Positions 1-7,656 are shown, counted from the stretch's first letter. The stretch is 64,000 nt of DNA from Salinicoccus roseus (GCF_003814515.1 NZ_RKQJ01000001.1:1054001-1118000); one strand, 5' to 3'. Notes: generated by a model from the letters alone, not told the origin. Numbers and translations: made by a program.

Positions 1-188
1 GCCGGCTGTCCGAGCCGTTCAAGCAGCTCAGGCCCCACATCCAGTATTTGGCGCTCGCAGCGGCTGAAGCGAGCGGCATCAAGTTCAACACGAAGCCTGC
101 CCTCTCACTCGGCCTCGAGTACTGGAACCTCGAGCAGTTGAAGATATTCTGGCAGTTCACCGCCATCCGGCGCAAGAATGCAATGTAA
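1..188 (+). CDS. C-terminal end of an unidentified protein (5' partial)
   Basis: The reading frame is open from the window edge (first whole codon at base 3) to TAA at 186-188, giving 61 residues. It reads as mostly helical, with two tryptophans near the end and a basic tail (IRRKNAM). I do not recognise the family. The stop lies beside the ribosome binding site of the next gene, so the two are probably co-transcribed. Codon use and GC match the neighbours, which supports a real gene end rather than a chance frame. Confidence 0.55.
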   Translation, partial: RLSEPFKQLRPHIQYLALAAAEASGIKFNTKPALSLGLEYWNLEQLKIFWQFTAIRRKNAM

Positions 189-198
189 GGAGGATTCC

Positions 199-621
199 AT
201 GGAAATCAAAGTGGCTGACAACAACATCATGTACAACCAGTGCCTTGAAATCAGAAAACGCGTCTTCGTCGAGGAGCAGAACGTCCCGATGGACCGCGAA
301 GTCGATGAATATGAAGACACGGCGACGCACATCCTGCTCATCGATGACGAGCCGATCGGCACGGTCAGATACCGTCCGGCCTCAGAGGGCATGATCAAGG
401 TCGAACGCATGGCCGTCCTGCCCGAGGAACGCGGCAGGAAGCTCGGTTTCAAGCTGATGGAGTTCGTCCATGACCATGCCCTGGAGCATGGCTACACCCG
501 CGCCAAGCTCGGGGCTCAGGTGCACGCGATCGACTTCTACAGGAAGCTCGGCTACACCGTCAGTTCCGATGAATTCGAAGATGCGGGCATTCCGCATGTA
601 TATATGGAGAAGGCACTGTAG
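199..621 (+). CDS. GNAT N-acetyltransferase, YjcF-like
   Basis: A 140-residue GNAT-fold protein of the YjcF/ElaA-like group. These proteins transfer an acetyl group from acetyl-CoA to a small amine or protein substrate that is unknown for this subgroup. Visible marks are the N-terminal block RVFVEEQNVP followed by DEYED, the acetyl-CoA loop region VLPEERGRKLG, and the C-terminal FYRKLGY and DAGIPH blocks typical of YjcF. The start at 199 is chosen because AAGGAGG at 187-193 sits five bases upstream; an earlier in-frame ATG has no such site. In Bacillus subtilis yjcF is next to yjcG and yjcH; here those two lie about 39 kb away. Confidence 0.85.
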   Translation: MEIKVADNNIMYNQCLEIRKRVFVEEQNVPMDREVDEYEDTATHILLIDDEPIGTVRYRPASEGMIKVERMAVLPEERGRKLGFKLMEFVHDHALEHGYTRAKLGAQVHAIDFYRKLGYTVSSDEFEDAGIPHVYMEKAL

Positions 622-631
622 ACAGTGATCG

Positions 632-667
632 ACACCCGGATGGCATCCCGCTGTCCGGGTGTTTTTA
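632..667 (+). terminator. Intrinsic terminator after the acetyltransferase gene
   Basis: Arms ACACCCGGA and TCCGGGTGT enclose an 11-base loop and are followed by a T run. This isolates the upstream gene from the thiamin operon. Confidence 0.85.
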
Positions 668-676
668 AATAACCGT

Positions 677-705
677 TTGGACATGAAAAGCGTCCATGAT
701 ATAAT
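677..705 (+). promoter_or_regulatory. Sigma-A promoter of the TPP-riboswitch operon
   Basis: TTGGAC (677-682) and a perfect TATAAT (700-705) are separated by 17 bases. Transcription would start about 15-20 bases before the TPP aptamer. Confidence 0.8.
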
Positions 706-725
706 GGATGTGCAAAATGAATAGA

Positions 726-812
726 AACAGCATAGGGGAGCCGTCATGGCTGAGAAGGTGAATACCTGACCCTTGGACCTGATCTGGATAATACCAGCGT
801 AGGGAATGTGCA
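726..812 (+). ncRNA. TPP riboswitch (THI element) aptamer
   Basis: The conserved aptamer segments appear in order: GGGGAGCC, GGCTGAGA, ACCTGACCC, GACCTGATCTGGATAATACC and AGCGTAGGGA. This is the thiamin pyrophosphate-binding RNA found upstream of thiamin synthesis and transport genes. It precedes a thiamin-precursor ABC transporter and is followed by a terminator hairpin, so it most likely acts by transcription attenuation: TPP bound, terminator formed. Confidence 0.97.
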
Positions 813-850
813 GATTATACGGCATCCGTATATCCTGCTGCAGCTCTTTG

Positions 851-879
851 ACGCCTCCAGATAAGGAAGGTGTTTTTTT
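851..879 (+). terminator. Riboswitch expression-platform terminator
   Basis: ACGCCTCC pairs with GGAAGGTGT (one bulged A) around the loop AGATAA and runs into seven T residues. It lies between the TPP aptamer and the first gene, the position expected for a TPP-controlled off switch. Confidence 0.85.
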
Positions 880-930
880 ATACCGTTTTTGCGGTATGGG
901 AGGCACCCGATCTTGAGAGGAGATTTTATC

Positions 931-1923
931 ATGAAGAAATTATTGTCCATCTTTATACCGGTACTGCTGCTCGCAGCATGCGGCGGGAACGGGGACGGCG
1001 GCCAAACGGAGGACGATGGGCTGACGGAAGTCACCTTCGTACTCGACTGGACGCCGAATACGAACCATACAGGCATCTACGCCGCGCAGGCGGAGGGCTA
1101 CTACGAGGAAGCAGGGCTCGATGTCGAGATCATCCTGCCGGGTGAAGCGGGTGCGGAACAGACCGTTGCGACGGGCAACGGGGACTTCGGCATCAGTGCC
1201 CAGGAGAACGTCACACAGGCACGCCTCCAGGACGTATCGATCGTTTCGCTGGCGGCCATCATACAGGATAATACATCCGTCTTGGCTTCACCTGAGGAAT
1301 ATGGACTTGAGACGCCATCCGACCTCGAGGGCCACACTTATGGGGGATACGGCTCCCCGATCGAGGAGGAGACCATCGCCTCCATCATGCAGGCGGATGA
1401 TGCCGATATTGAGAATGTCGACATCATCAACATCGGCGACACGGACTTCTTCACCGCCGTACAGCGTGATGTCGACTTTGCATGGATCTACTACGGCTGG
1501 ACTGGCATCGAAGCGGAACTGCGCGACTTCCCGCTCAACACGATCGACTTCACCGAGTATTCCGACGCTCTCAACTTCTACACGCCCGTCCTGATCACGA
1601 ACGAAGAGATGATCGAAAATGACGCCGAAACCGTCGAGGCATTCACAGAAGCGACGGCCGAAGGCTATCAGCTTGCGATGGACGACCCGGAAACGGCGGC
1701 ACAGCACCTGCTCGATGCAGAGCCGGACCTCGACGAAGAACTCGTCATGGCGAGCCAGGAGTGGCTGACGGACGTCTATCAGGGGGATGCGCCCTACTGG
1801 GGCCATCAGGAGCGGGACGTCTGGGAGAACTATATGAACTGGATGTATGAAAGCGGCCTGATCGAATCCGAACTCGACGTCGACCAGGCGTTCACGAACG
1901 AATACCTGCCTGGTGGAGAGTAA
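931..1923 (+). CDS. thiY: Thiamin-precursor ABC transporter, substrate-binding lipoprotein (ThiY-like)
   Basis: A 330-residue lipoprotein of the NMT1/THI5-like periplasmic binding family. The signal peptide ends in the lipobox LLAAC, so the protein is lipid-anchored outside the membrane. VTFVLDWTPNTNHTGIYAAQ near the N-terminus is the hallmark of ThiY-type proteins that bind formylaminopyrimidine or HMP-like thiamin breakdown products. The start at 931 follows GAGAGGAG; the frame is open upstream but lacks a signal peptide there. It is the first gene after the TPP riboswitch, with permease, ATPase and an oxidoreductase-like gene following. The ligand is inferred, not proven. Confidence 0.9.
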   Translation: MKKLLSIFIPVLLLAACGGNGDGGQTEDDGLTEVTFVLDWTPNTNHTGIYAAQAEGYYEEAGLDVEIILPGEAGAEQTVATGNGDFGISAQENVTQARLQDVSIVSLAAIIQDNTSVLASPEEYGLETPSDLEGHTYGGYGSPIEEETIASIMQADDADIENVDIINIGDTDFFTAVQRDVDFAWIYYGWTGIEAELRDFPLNTIDFTEYSDALNFYTPVLITNEEMIENDAETVEAFTEATAEGYQLAMDDPETAAQHLLDAEPDLDEELVMASQEWLTDVYQGDAPYWGHQERDVWENYMNWMYESGLIESELDVDQAFTNEYLPGGE

Positions 1924-1939
1924 ATTGGAGGAATAGCGA

Positions 1940-2722
1940 ATGCGACGAATTTCATCATGGAGCGTGATTCCACCGCTCCTTGCGATACTGGCCATACTGG
2001 TGATCTGGCAGCTGGCCGTCTCGCTCTTTGACATCCGTGACTGGGTCCTGCCAAGCCCGATGCAGATCATACAGGAAGGCATGGATATCTATCCGCGCCT
2101 GTTGGGCCACAGCCTCGCCACAATACAGATTGCACTCGGAGGGTTCGCCCTCGGCGTAGGAGTCGGGCTTCTGCTCGCCATACTGCTCCATCTGATGCCG
2201 CGGGCCAAGGAGAGCATCTATCCGCTGATGGTACTTTCCCAGAATGTGCCCATCATCGCCCTGGCACCGCTGCTCGTGCTGTGGTTCGGCTTCGGCACAC
2301 TACCGAAGATCCTGATCATCACACTCGTCTGCTTCTTCCCCGTCGCAGTCTCACTGATCGACGGATTCAGGCAGACCAATCCGACACTGCTCAACTACAT
2401 GCAGATGATCGGCGCGTCCAGGCGGCAGATCTTCTTCAAGCTGGAATGGCCGAGCGCCCTGCCCTACTTCTTCTCAGGCCTCAAGATTTCAGCGACATAC
2501 AGTGTGATGGGCGCCGTCATCGCGGAATGGCTCGGTGCCCAGGAGGGGCTCGGCGTCTTCATGACCGTCGCCTCCTCCGCATTCCGGACGGACCAGGTAT
2601 TCGTCGCCATATTCGTCATCATGGCGATCAGCCTGCTCCTCTTCGGCTTCATCATGGTGATGGAAAAATGGCTCGTGCCATGGGATACGGACAGGAAAGG
2701 AGCGGATGATGATGACGAATAA
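1940..2722 (+). CDS. thiX: Thiamin-precursor ABC transporter, permease (ThiX-like)
   Basis: A 260-residue inner-membrane permease of the BPD_transp_1 superfamily (SsuC/TauC/ThiX group) with about six hydrophobic segments. The cytoplasmic EAA-like loop that contacts the ATPase is visible as EWPSALPYFFSGLKIS. It starts 16 bases after thiY with GGAGGAA upstream, and its 3' end overlaps thiZ by 17 bases, so translation is probably coupled. Its role in pyrimidine-precursor import is inferred from the riboswitch and the adjacent binding protein. Confidence 0.9.
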   Translation: MRRISSWSVIPPLLAILAILVIWQLAVSLFDIRDWVLPSPMQIIQEGMDIYPRLLGHSLATIQIALGGFALGVGVGLLLAILLHLMPRAKESIYPLMVLSQNVPIIALAPLLVLWFGFGTLPKILIITLVCFFPVAVSLIDGFRQTNPTLLNYMQMIGASRRQIFFKLEWPSALPYFFSGLKISATYSVMGAVIAEWLGAQEGLGVFMTVASSAFRTDQVFVAIFVIMAISLLLFGFIMVMEKWLVPWDTDRKGADDDDE

Positions 2723-3470
2723 GCTTGAGGTCCACAACCTCACACACACGTTCAATGGCGGCAACACCGTGCATGTGCTCGATGACCTGTCCCTCGATGT
2801 GGCAGATGGTGAATTCGTCACCCTGCTCGGACCCTCCGGCAGCGGCAAGAGCACCATCTTCAACCTGATCGGTGGACTCTACAGGCCCGATTCGGGCGAC
2901 ATCTTCATCGACGGTATCCGCGTCAACGGCACGCGCGGCAACATCAGCTACCTGCCCCAACAGGATTCCCTGCTGCCGTGGCGGACGATCGAGGACAACG
3001 TCACGCTCGTCCAGGAGATCACCGGCTCCGTCGATAAGGATACTGCCCGGGAGTGGCTCAAGCGCGCCGGACTCGAAGGATATGAAAAGTCCTACCCGAG
3101 CACGCTGTCCGGGGGCATGCGCCAGCGCGTCGCCTTCATCCGTTCGCTGCTCAGCCCGCAGGAGCTGATGCTGCTCGATGAACCGTTCGGTGCGCTCGAT
3201 GAGCTCACCCGCCTCGATATGCAGGACTGGCTGCTCAAGATATGGGAGATGGACCGGCGCTCCGTCCTCTTCATCACCCACAGCATCGAAGAGGCCATCT
3301 ACATGTCCGACCGGATACTCATCCTCTCCGACAAGCCCGCCCGCATTGCACGCGAAATAGAAGTGCCGTTCGAGCGGCCTCGGAATCATGACATCATCCT
3401 TGAGGAGTCATTCACCAAGCTGAAACGCGAAATCTATCATATGTTGAGAGCAGGTGATGAAGATGATTGA
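2706..3470 (+). CDS. thiZ: Thiamin-precursor ABC transporter, ATPase (ThiZ-like)
   Basis: A 254-residue ABC ATPase of the SsuB/TauB/ThiZ type. Walker A is GPSGSGKST, the signature is LSGGMRQR, Walker B is LMLLDEPFGALDE, and the H-loop lies in FITHSIEEA. It energises uptake through the adjacent permease. The start inside the end of thiX is supported by AGGAAAGGAG upstream. Three consecutive ATG codons open the frame, so the exact initiator is uncertain by a few residues. Confidence 0.9.
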   Translation: MMMTNKLEVHNLTHTFNGGNTVHVLDDLSLDVADGEFVTLLGPSGSGKSTIFNLIGGLYRPDSGDIFIDGIRVNGTRGNISYLPQQDSLLPWRTIEDNVTLVQEITGSVDKDTAREWLKRAGLEGYEKSYPSTLSGGMRQRVAFIRSLLSPQELMLLDEPFGALDELTRLDMQDWLLKIWEMDRRSVLFITHSIEEAIYMSDRILILSDKPARIAREIEVPFERPRNHDIILEESFTKLKREIYHMLRAGDEDD

Positions 3471-4497
3471 TGCACAGATCACCGAGACGGTCAGACGGCA
3501 CGCGGAAAGCATGGAAATTCGAGGAGAAATGGATGCTGAAGTGCTTGAGCTGATATATGAAAGGCGGCTCTTCAAGCTGTTCACCCCGAAGGAAGTCGGC
3601 GGACGAATGCTCGATCTGCCGGAAGCGCTGCATCTCTTTGAAGACGCGGCATGGGTCGACGGCAGCTTCGGCTGGCTTGTACAGATCGGCTCCGGAGCCG
3701 GCTTCTTCGCCACCGTCATGGAACCCGATGCAGTCAGGAAGCTTTTCACACCGCAGGAGTTCTACATCGCCGGCAGCGACCGCCCGATGGGCACTGCACG
3801 CAAGGTCCGGGGCGGCTATATGATCGGCGGCACCTGGCCGTTCTGCAGCGGCGCCCAACACGCAAGCCTCTTCACCGTCACCTGCCGGATTGCCTCCAAT
3901 GATATGGAGGACGGCAGGGTGCGGGCATTCGCCCTGACGCCGGAGCAGGTTTCGGTCGAGAAGGACTGGAATGCGTTCGGACTGAAGGCGACCAGCAGCC
4001 ATACCATCCGTGTGTCGGATGCATTCGTTCCTGAATCCTACCGGTTCAACGTCACAACCCCGCATTTCCATTTCGACCACCCCGTCTATCATTATCCGTT
4101 CACGGCGTTCGCCACTGCCAACATCGCATCGACGGCCATCGGAATCGCCCGGCATTTCTTCGAGGCGTCACGTGGCCACATCGACGGGAAGAAGGCGGGA
4201 TGGATGGACAAGGCGCCGGAAAGGTACGGTCATGTCGACATGCTGCTTGAAGAGAAGGAAGAGGCCTTCATGCAGGCACGGAAAGACTTCTACGATGCAG
4301 TGGCATCATCTTGGCACACCCATCTGGACGGCCGCCCGCTTGATTCCTACCATTTGGATGCGGTCGTACACTGCAGCAAAAAGGTCGCCAAAGCCGGTCT
4401 GGATGGCGCCCAGGCCCTCCACCGCCACCTCGGCATGGAGGTGCTGATGGAAGATCACCCACTGAACCGCATCTACCGTGACCTGCATGTGGCATAG
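3457..4497 (+). CDS. Acyl-CoA dehydrogenase-fold flavin monooxygenase-like protein in the thiamin operon
   Basis: A 346-residue protein of the acyl-CoA dehydrogenase/group D flavin monooxygenase fold: helical N-terminal region (FTPKEVGGRMLDLPEA), central beta domain (GGTWPFCSGAQHASLF; FGLKATSSHTIRVSDAFVPE), and a C-terminal helical domain rich in histidine. The group oxygenates aromatic or heterocyclic substrates using FMNH2 or FADH2 from a partner reductase, or desulfurises them. It overlaps thiZ by 14 bases and belongs to the TPP-riboswitch transcript, so I infer a role in processing an imported thiamin-related compound. A GTG at 3454 and an ATG at 3463 are alternative starts. The substrate is unknown. 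Confidence 0.75.
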   Translation: MKMIDAQITETVRRHAESMEIRGEMDAEVLELIYERRLFKLFTPKEVGGRMLDLPEALHLFEDAAWVDGSFGWLVQIGSGAGFFATVMEPDAVRKLFTPQEFYIAGSDRPMGTARKVRGGYMIGGTWPFCSGAQHASLFTVTCRIASNDMEDGRVRAFALTPEQVSVEKDWNAFGLKATSSHTIRVSDAFVPESYRFNVTTPHFHFDHPVYHYPFTAFATANIASTAIGIARHFFEASRGHIDGKKAGWMDKAPERYGHVDMLLEEKEEAFMQARKDFYDAVASSWHTHLDGRPLDSYHLDAVVHCSKKVAKAGLDGAQALHRHLGMEVLMEDHPLNRIYRDLHVA

Positions 4498-4568
4498 CAG
4501 CATGGCCTGCTGGTCGACGACACCGGAAAGCTTTAAAGGAGTTCTGGCTGTCCAATCATATACTGAAA

Positions 4569-4616
4569 AAAAGCAGGTTCCAGAGTCTATCATACTCTGG
4601 AACCTGCTTCTATTTT
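4569..4616. terminator. Bidirectional terminator between the thi operon and the DUF4956 gene
   Basis: A 16-base perfect stem (AAGCAGGTTCCAGAG and its complement) with A and T runs on its two sides serves the convergent genes ending at 4497 and 4620. Confidence 0.93.
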
Positions 4617-4619
4617 GTG

Positions 4620-5309
4620 TCAGAACCCGAGCCGCGACACATTCAGCGTCACCTTCATGTTGGCGTTCTTCGTCCGAATGGCATCCATCAGCGTCTTGTC
4701 CCGGGTCTCCTTCTTCGTGCGCACCCTGTACTCGAGCATGTACATCGTGCCGAGGTTCGTCGTTTCGATGTTGACGAGCTCGTTCTGTTCGAGATATTGG
4801 CGGAACACGTCGTCGAATGCGCCTTCGAAATGCATGTTTTCAGGTATGGTGATCTTGAGCACCTTCTCATCGGACCCCTTGCTGCCGTAGTCGGTCTTGT
4901 GCATCAATCCGATGATCAGGCTCATGAGGGCTGTGAATATGACGGCGAGCAGATAGAATCCGAGACCGCATGCGATGCCGACGACCATGCCGAAGAAGAT
5001 GAACGCGATGTCCTTGGGATCGCTCATGGCGCTCCTGAACCGGATGATGGAAAATGCGCCAACGAGTCCGAATGCGACGGCGACATTGTTGCCGATGACG
5101 ATCATGATGATGGCGACGACGACACTCATGATGACGACCGTCTGGACATAGGACTGCGAGTAGTTCACCCCGTGGTGCGTCCATTTGTAGACCAGCGTCA
5201 CCACCGTACTCAGAATGGCGCTCAGGATGATTGCGAGCAGGAGCTCGATGACCGTAAACGTCGTCGTTTCATTGCCGATTTCAAAATACTGCTGTACAAA
5301 TTCATTCAT
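4620..5309 (-). CDS. DUF4956 family membrane protein
   Basis: A 229-residue protein with three to four membrane helices in the first 140 residues (TVIELLLAIILSAILSTVV, VVIMSVVVAIIMIVIG, and the pair after SAMSDPKDIAF), then a soluble C-terminal domain. GAFSIIRFRSAMSDPKD is the conserved motif of DUF4956. Members are habitually encoded beside VTC-type polyphosphate polymerase-domain proteins, exactly as here: the upstream gene ends two bases before this start, and the AAGGAAGGG binding site lies in its end. The biochemical role is not established; an association with anionic polymer synthesis or export is inference. Confidence 0.85.
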   Translation of the reverse strand: MNEFVQQYFEIGNETTTFTVIELLLAIILSAILSTVVTLVYKWTHHGVNYSQSYVQTVVIMSVVVAIIMIVIGNNVAVAFGLVGAFSIIRFRSAMSDPKDIAFIFFGMVVGIACGLGFYLLAVIFTALMSLIIGLMHKTDYGSKGSDEKVLKITIPENMHFEGAFDDVFRQYLEQNELVNIETTNLGTMYMLEYRVRTKKETRDKTLMDAIRTKNANMKVTLNVSRLGF

Positions 5310-5311
5310 TG

Positions 5312-6049
5312 TTATCCCTTCCTTTTCTCATTTACGGCATGTTCGATGCCTTTCGTTTCAACGTCGATGCTGGTGCAGAATTTGGATACCCCTTCCTTCC
5401 GGAGCCCGTGGGCGGACAAAATTTCCGTCAGCCAAAGCGGGATGCTTGAAGACATCTTCACTTCCATCACGACAAGACCTGGGTCGATGAAGTGGGTCCC
5501 GTGCGGTCCGTCCTCTATATTCAGATCATCCGAACGGCAGCGCAGGTTGTAGTCGAACGTCACCCGGAGGTCGTCCTCCCGTATGCCGTGGAAGGCCTGG
5601 CGGTCATAGCTCACGACCACCTGTGGCGCGAGGTTGTAGAGCCCCTTGAAATGGTCCGCCTCCCTGAATATCTGCGGGTTCGTCGCCGCTTCCACCACAT
5701 CGCGCCCCCCATATATGTAGTCATATGCTGCATGCAGCGGCAGCCCCGTCCGTCGTTTGTTGACCACATTATTGTACTTCTGCTTCACTTCGAGGAATGC
5801 CGTACTGGTGAGGTCGGCATCATCATAGACCCGGAGCCTCAGTTTCTGGCGGAACCTGAGCTTATTGCGTGTCTCCGTATAGATCCTGCCATCCTCGGAG
5901 TCGAAGTACAGGCTGACGATGTTGTACTTCCCATCCGTGCCGAACCGGTCGAAGCGCATATGTGCGGCTATTTCCCGGGCAATTGCTTCATACGTTTCAA
6001 AGGGGATCAGATACTTCACTTCCCTGCGGCTGAAAACTTCAAGTGCCAT
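5312..6049 (-). CDS. VTC domain (polyphosphate polymerase-like) protein
   Basis: A 245-residue protein of the VTC/triphosphate tunnel superfamily, related to the catalytic domain of yeast Vtc4. Charged strand residues expected in the tunnel are visible: RREVKYLIP at the start, YFDSEDGRIY, KLRFRQKLRLRVY, FLEVKQKYNNVVNKRR, and VVMEVKMSSSIPLWL at the end. Whether the bacterial form makes polyphosphate is not shown. The start at 6049 is preferred over ATGs at 6055 and 6076 because AAAGGAG lies seven bases upstream only for this codon. It forms a two-gene operon with the DUF4956 gene; the CotH-type kinase gene sometimes found with the pair is absent. Confidence 0.85.
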   Translation of the reverse strand: MALEVFSRREVKYLIPFETYEAIAREIAAHMRFDRFGTDGKYNIVSLYFDSEDGRIYTETRNKLRFRQKLRLRVYDDADLTSTAFLEVKQKYNNVVNKRRTGLPLHAAYDYIYGGRDVVEAATNPQIFREADHFKGLYNLAPQVVVSYDRQAFHGIREDDLRVTFDYNLRCRSDDLNIEDGPHGTHFIDPGLVVMEVKMSSSIPLWLTEILSAHGLRKEGVSKFCTSIDVETKGIEHAVNEKRKG

Positions 6050-6149
6050 GGTCATTCTCCTTTCTTCCTCCTGCATGGTTCAAATGTACATGTGGATTAT
6101 TAAAGGATGGTTAGACGCTGATGATAAGTCCTTTAAAAGACGGTTAATC

Positions 6150-6192
6150 GGCAAAATGAAAGGCCCGCCTCCCGGATGGGGAAACAGGCCAA
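6150..6192 (-). terminator. Probable weak terminator of the MerR/TipAS gene
   Basis: On the minus strand GGCCTG and CGGGCC can pair across a GC-rich loop just after the stop codon, followed by TTTCATTTT. The pairing is imperfect. Confidence 0.4.
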
Positions 6193-6200
6193 ACCTTGCG

Positions 6201-6950
6201 TTATTCTGCATGGGCGACAATCGCATCCCGCAGGAATTCTGCAGCACCCGGTGCGATATCATCATAGTATTTCCTGAAGCGTTCGTCATATACATACATT
6301 TCGGCGAGCCCCTGATGGGCTTCTCTGGAATACGTGCTCCATGTGAACAACAGCCATTCCTTATGCAGCCGGGCAGCCTCCCGGGCGCGGTCTTCCGTCG
6401 GGTCGTCCGCAGCCTCTTTCAGGACTGCCTTGAGCGCGGCTTCAACCGCCGTCATCCTGTCGTAGTCCGCTTCCGACATGCCCATCCATTTCTCGTTGGA
6501 TGCCTTGACGGTGTCCTCCCCGTACTTCTCACGGATCTCTTCGCCGTACTGCGCCTCATTTTCCTGTAGCTTCTCATCCTTGAATCCTTCGAACTTGTCC
6601 TTATCCTCCATATCTCTGCCTCCTTCTTTCGCTTCCAACGTCTCTTCCACATTCCGTATCAGCCTATCGATCCTGCTGCGTTCTTCAAGCAGCTGCGCAT
6701 GGTGCCGCCGGAGTGCCGCTTCCGCGTCGAAATCCGGGTCCTCCATGATCTGCCTGATTTCATCAAGCCGCACCCCGAGTGCCCGGTAGAACAGGATGAG
6801 CTGCAGCCGGTCCACTTCCGCCCATCCATATATCCGGTAGCCCGAACTGTTGATGCGGGCGGGTGTGAGCAGTCCGATCTTGTCGTAATACCTGAGTGTC
6901 CGCCGGCTCACTCCGGCGAGATCGGCAAGTGCCTTCACTGTATACTCCAT
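6201..6950 (-). CDS. MerR-family regulator with TipAS drug-binding domain
   Basis: A 249-residue transcription factor. Residues 1-75 form the MerR DNA-binding domain (TVKALADLAGVSRRTLRYYD then GLLTPARINSSGYRIY), followed by a coiled-coil linker and a TipAS domain from about residue 120. TipAS domains bind thiopeptide or other hydrophobic ligands and change promoter activity. GGAGGAGG lies just before the ATG. The upstream region holds a promoter with the 19-base spacer typical of MerR control, so autoregulation is likely. The divergently transcribed CotF-like cassette is another possible target. Confidence 0.9.
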   Translation of the reverse strand: MEYTVKALADLAGVSRRTLRYYDKIGLLTPARINSSGYRIYGWAEVDRLQLILFYRALGVRLDEIRQIMEDPDFDAEAALRRHHAQLLEERSRIDRLIRNVEETLEAKEGGRDMEDKDKFEGFKDEKLQENEAQYGEEIREKYGEDTVKASNEKWMGMSEADYDRMTAVEAALKAVLKEAADDPTEDRAREAARLHKEWLLFTWSTYSREAHQGLAEMYVYDERFRKYYDDIAPGAAEFLRDAIVAHAE

Positions 6951-6970
6951 ATTTCCTCCTCCTCACCTTC

Positions 6971-7001
6971 ATGATAGACCGTGACGCTGCGTTAATGTCA
7001 A
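6971..7001 (-). promoter_or_regulatory. MerR-type promoter with 19-bp spacer
   Basis: On the minus strand TTGACA (7001-6996) and TATCAT (6976-6971) are separated by 19 bases, the over-long spacing that MerR proteins correct by twisting DNA. It drives the MerR/TipAS gene itself. Confidence 0.7.
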
Positions 7002-7021
7002 CATACATTATATCCGGAAAA

Positions 7022-7046
7022 GTTTATATTCCGCTTCCCGGGGTAC
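7022..7046 (+). promoter_or_regulatory. Sigma-B-like promoter of the first CotF-like cassette
   Basis: GTTTAT (7022-7027), a 13-base spacer and GGGTAC (7041-7046) match the Bacillus/Staphylococcus sigma-B pattern GTTTAA-N12-15-GGGTAT in ten of twelve positions. It lies about 45 bases before the start of the downstream gene. No convincing sigma-A promoter is seen in the same stretch. Confidence 0.55.
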
Positions 7047-7090
7047 GCTATAAACGAAAGCCGATTGAATAGAACGGGAGGAGGATGGAC

Positions 7091-7318
7091 ATGGCGAAGA
7101 AGAAGGATAAGAAACAGAATAAAAATGCAGAAAAGCCGGAGCTTGCGGTGCATGAGACACTGGAACTCCATGAGGTGATGACGGTGAAACAGTCATCGCT
7201 CCTCAAGGCCGGCATGATGGAATCGCTCGTCGAGGATGCCAAGCTGCGTGAAATCATACGCAAGGAACGCAAGATCTCCAAAAAGGCGATAGATGAAATA
7301 CAGGAACTTCTGCCCTAG
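7091..7318 (+). CDS. CotF-like small protein, cassette 1 first gene
   Basis: A 75-residue protein with a lysine-rich start (AKKKDKKQNKN), then VHETLELHEVMTVKQSSLL, a motif characteristic of spore coat protein F-like helical-bundle proteins, and a C-terminal helix. The start at 7091 is chosen because AGGAGG at 7079-7084 is correctly spaced for it but too close to the ATG at 7085. A close paralogue lies at 11929. The second cassette gene follows 29 bases downstream. Staphylococcaceae do not form spores, so a coat role is excluded by lineage; stress-related function is inferred from the promoter. Confidence 0.75.
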   Translation: MAKKKDKKQNKNAEKPELAVHETLELHEVMTVKQSSLLKAGMMESLVEDAKLREIIRKERKISKKAIDEIQELLP

Positions 7319-7347
7319 GGGCGGAACGATGGAAAGGAGTGGTATGT

Positions 7348-7650
7348 ATGGAAATGGAGGAAATGCTTGAACAGGCAGGAGAAAAGCGGGATGAGCTCAT
7401 CGCCACGGAGATGCTCGTCACGGCGAAGGCCGCCGTCCGCACATATGCCGTGGCACTGACGGAAGCGGCGTCCCCGGAAGTCCGGGACGTGCTGAAGCGG
7501 CAGCTGACGCAGGCGGTCAACCAGCATGCACGGATCGCCGACTACATGATGGAGAATGGCATGTATCATGCCCACAGCGTCAAGGATCAGCTCAAAAACG
7601 ACAAGAAGAAAGTGAAGACCGTAAAGAAACTCACCAAAAAAGATAAATAG
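7348..7650 (+). CDS. CotF-like protein, cassette 1 second gene
   Basis: A 100-residue helical protein. The segment KRDELIATEMLVTAKAAVRT, then ALTEAASPEVRDVLKRQL and AVNQHARIADYMMENGMY follow the Coat_F pattern; the tail is lysine-rich (KKVKTVKKLTKKDK). The fold resembles ferritin-like four-helix bundles but no metal-binding set is evident. AAAGGAG lies eight bases before ATG 7348. The paralogue at 12204 shares most of the core, so the two-gene cassette was duplicated as a unit. Confidence 0.75.
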   Translation: MEMEEMLEQAGEKRDELIATEMLVTAKAAVRTYAVALTEAASPEVRDVLKRQLTQAVNQHARIADYMMENGMYHAHSVKDQLKNDKKKVKTVKKLTKKDK

Positions 7651-7656
7651 ATGCAG

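Noticed and set aside
4620-5552. Long plus-strand open frame opposite the DUF4956 gene (and many similar long antisense frames)
   Set aside because: These are shadows of GC-rich genes on the other strand; they lack binding sites and have unnatural composition.
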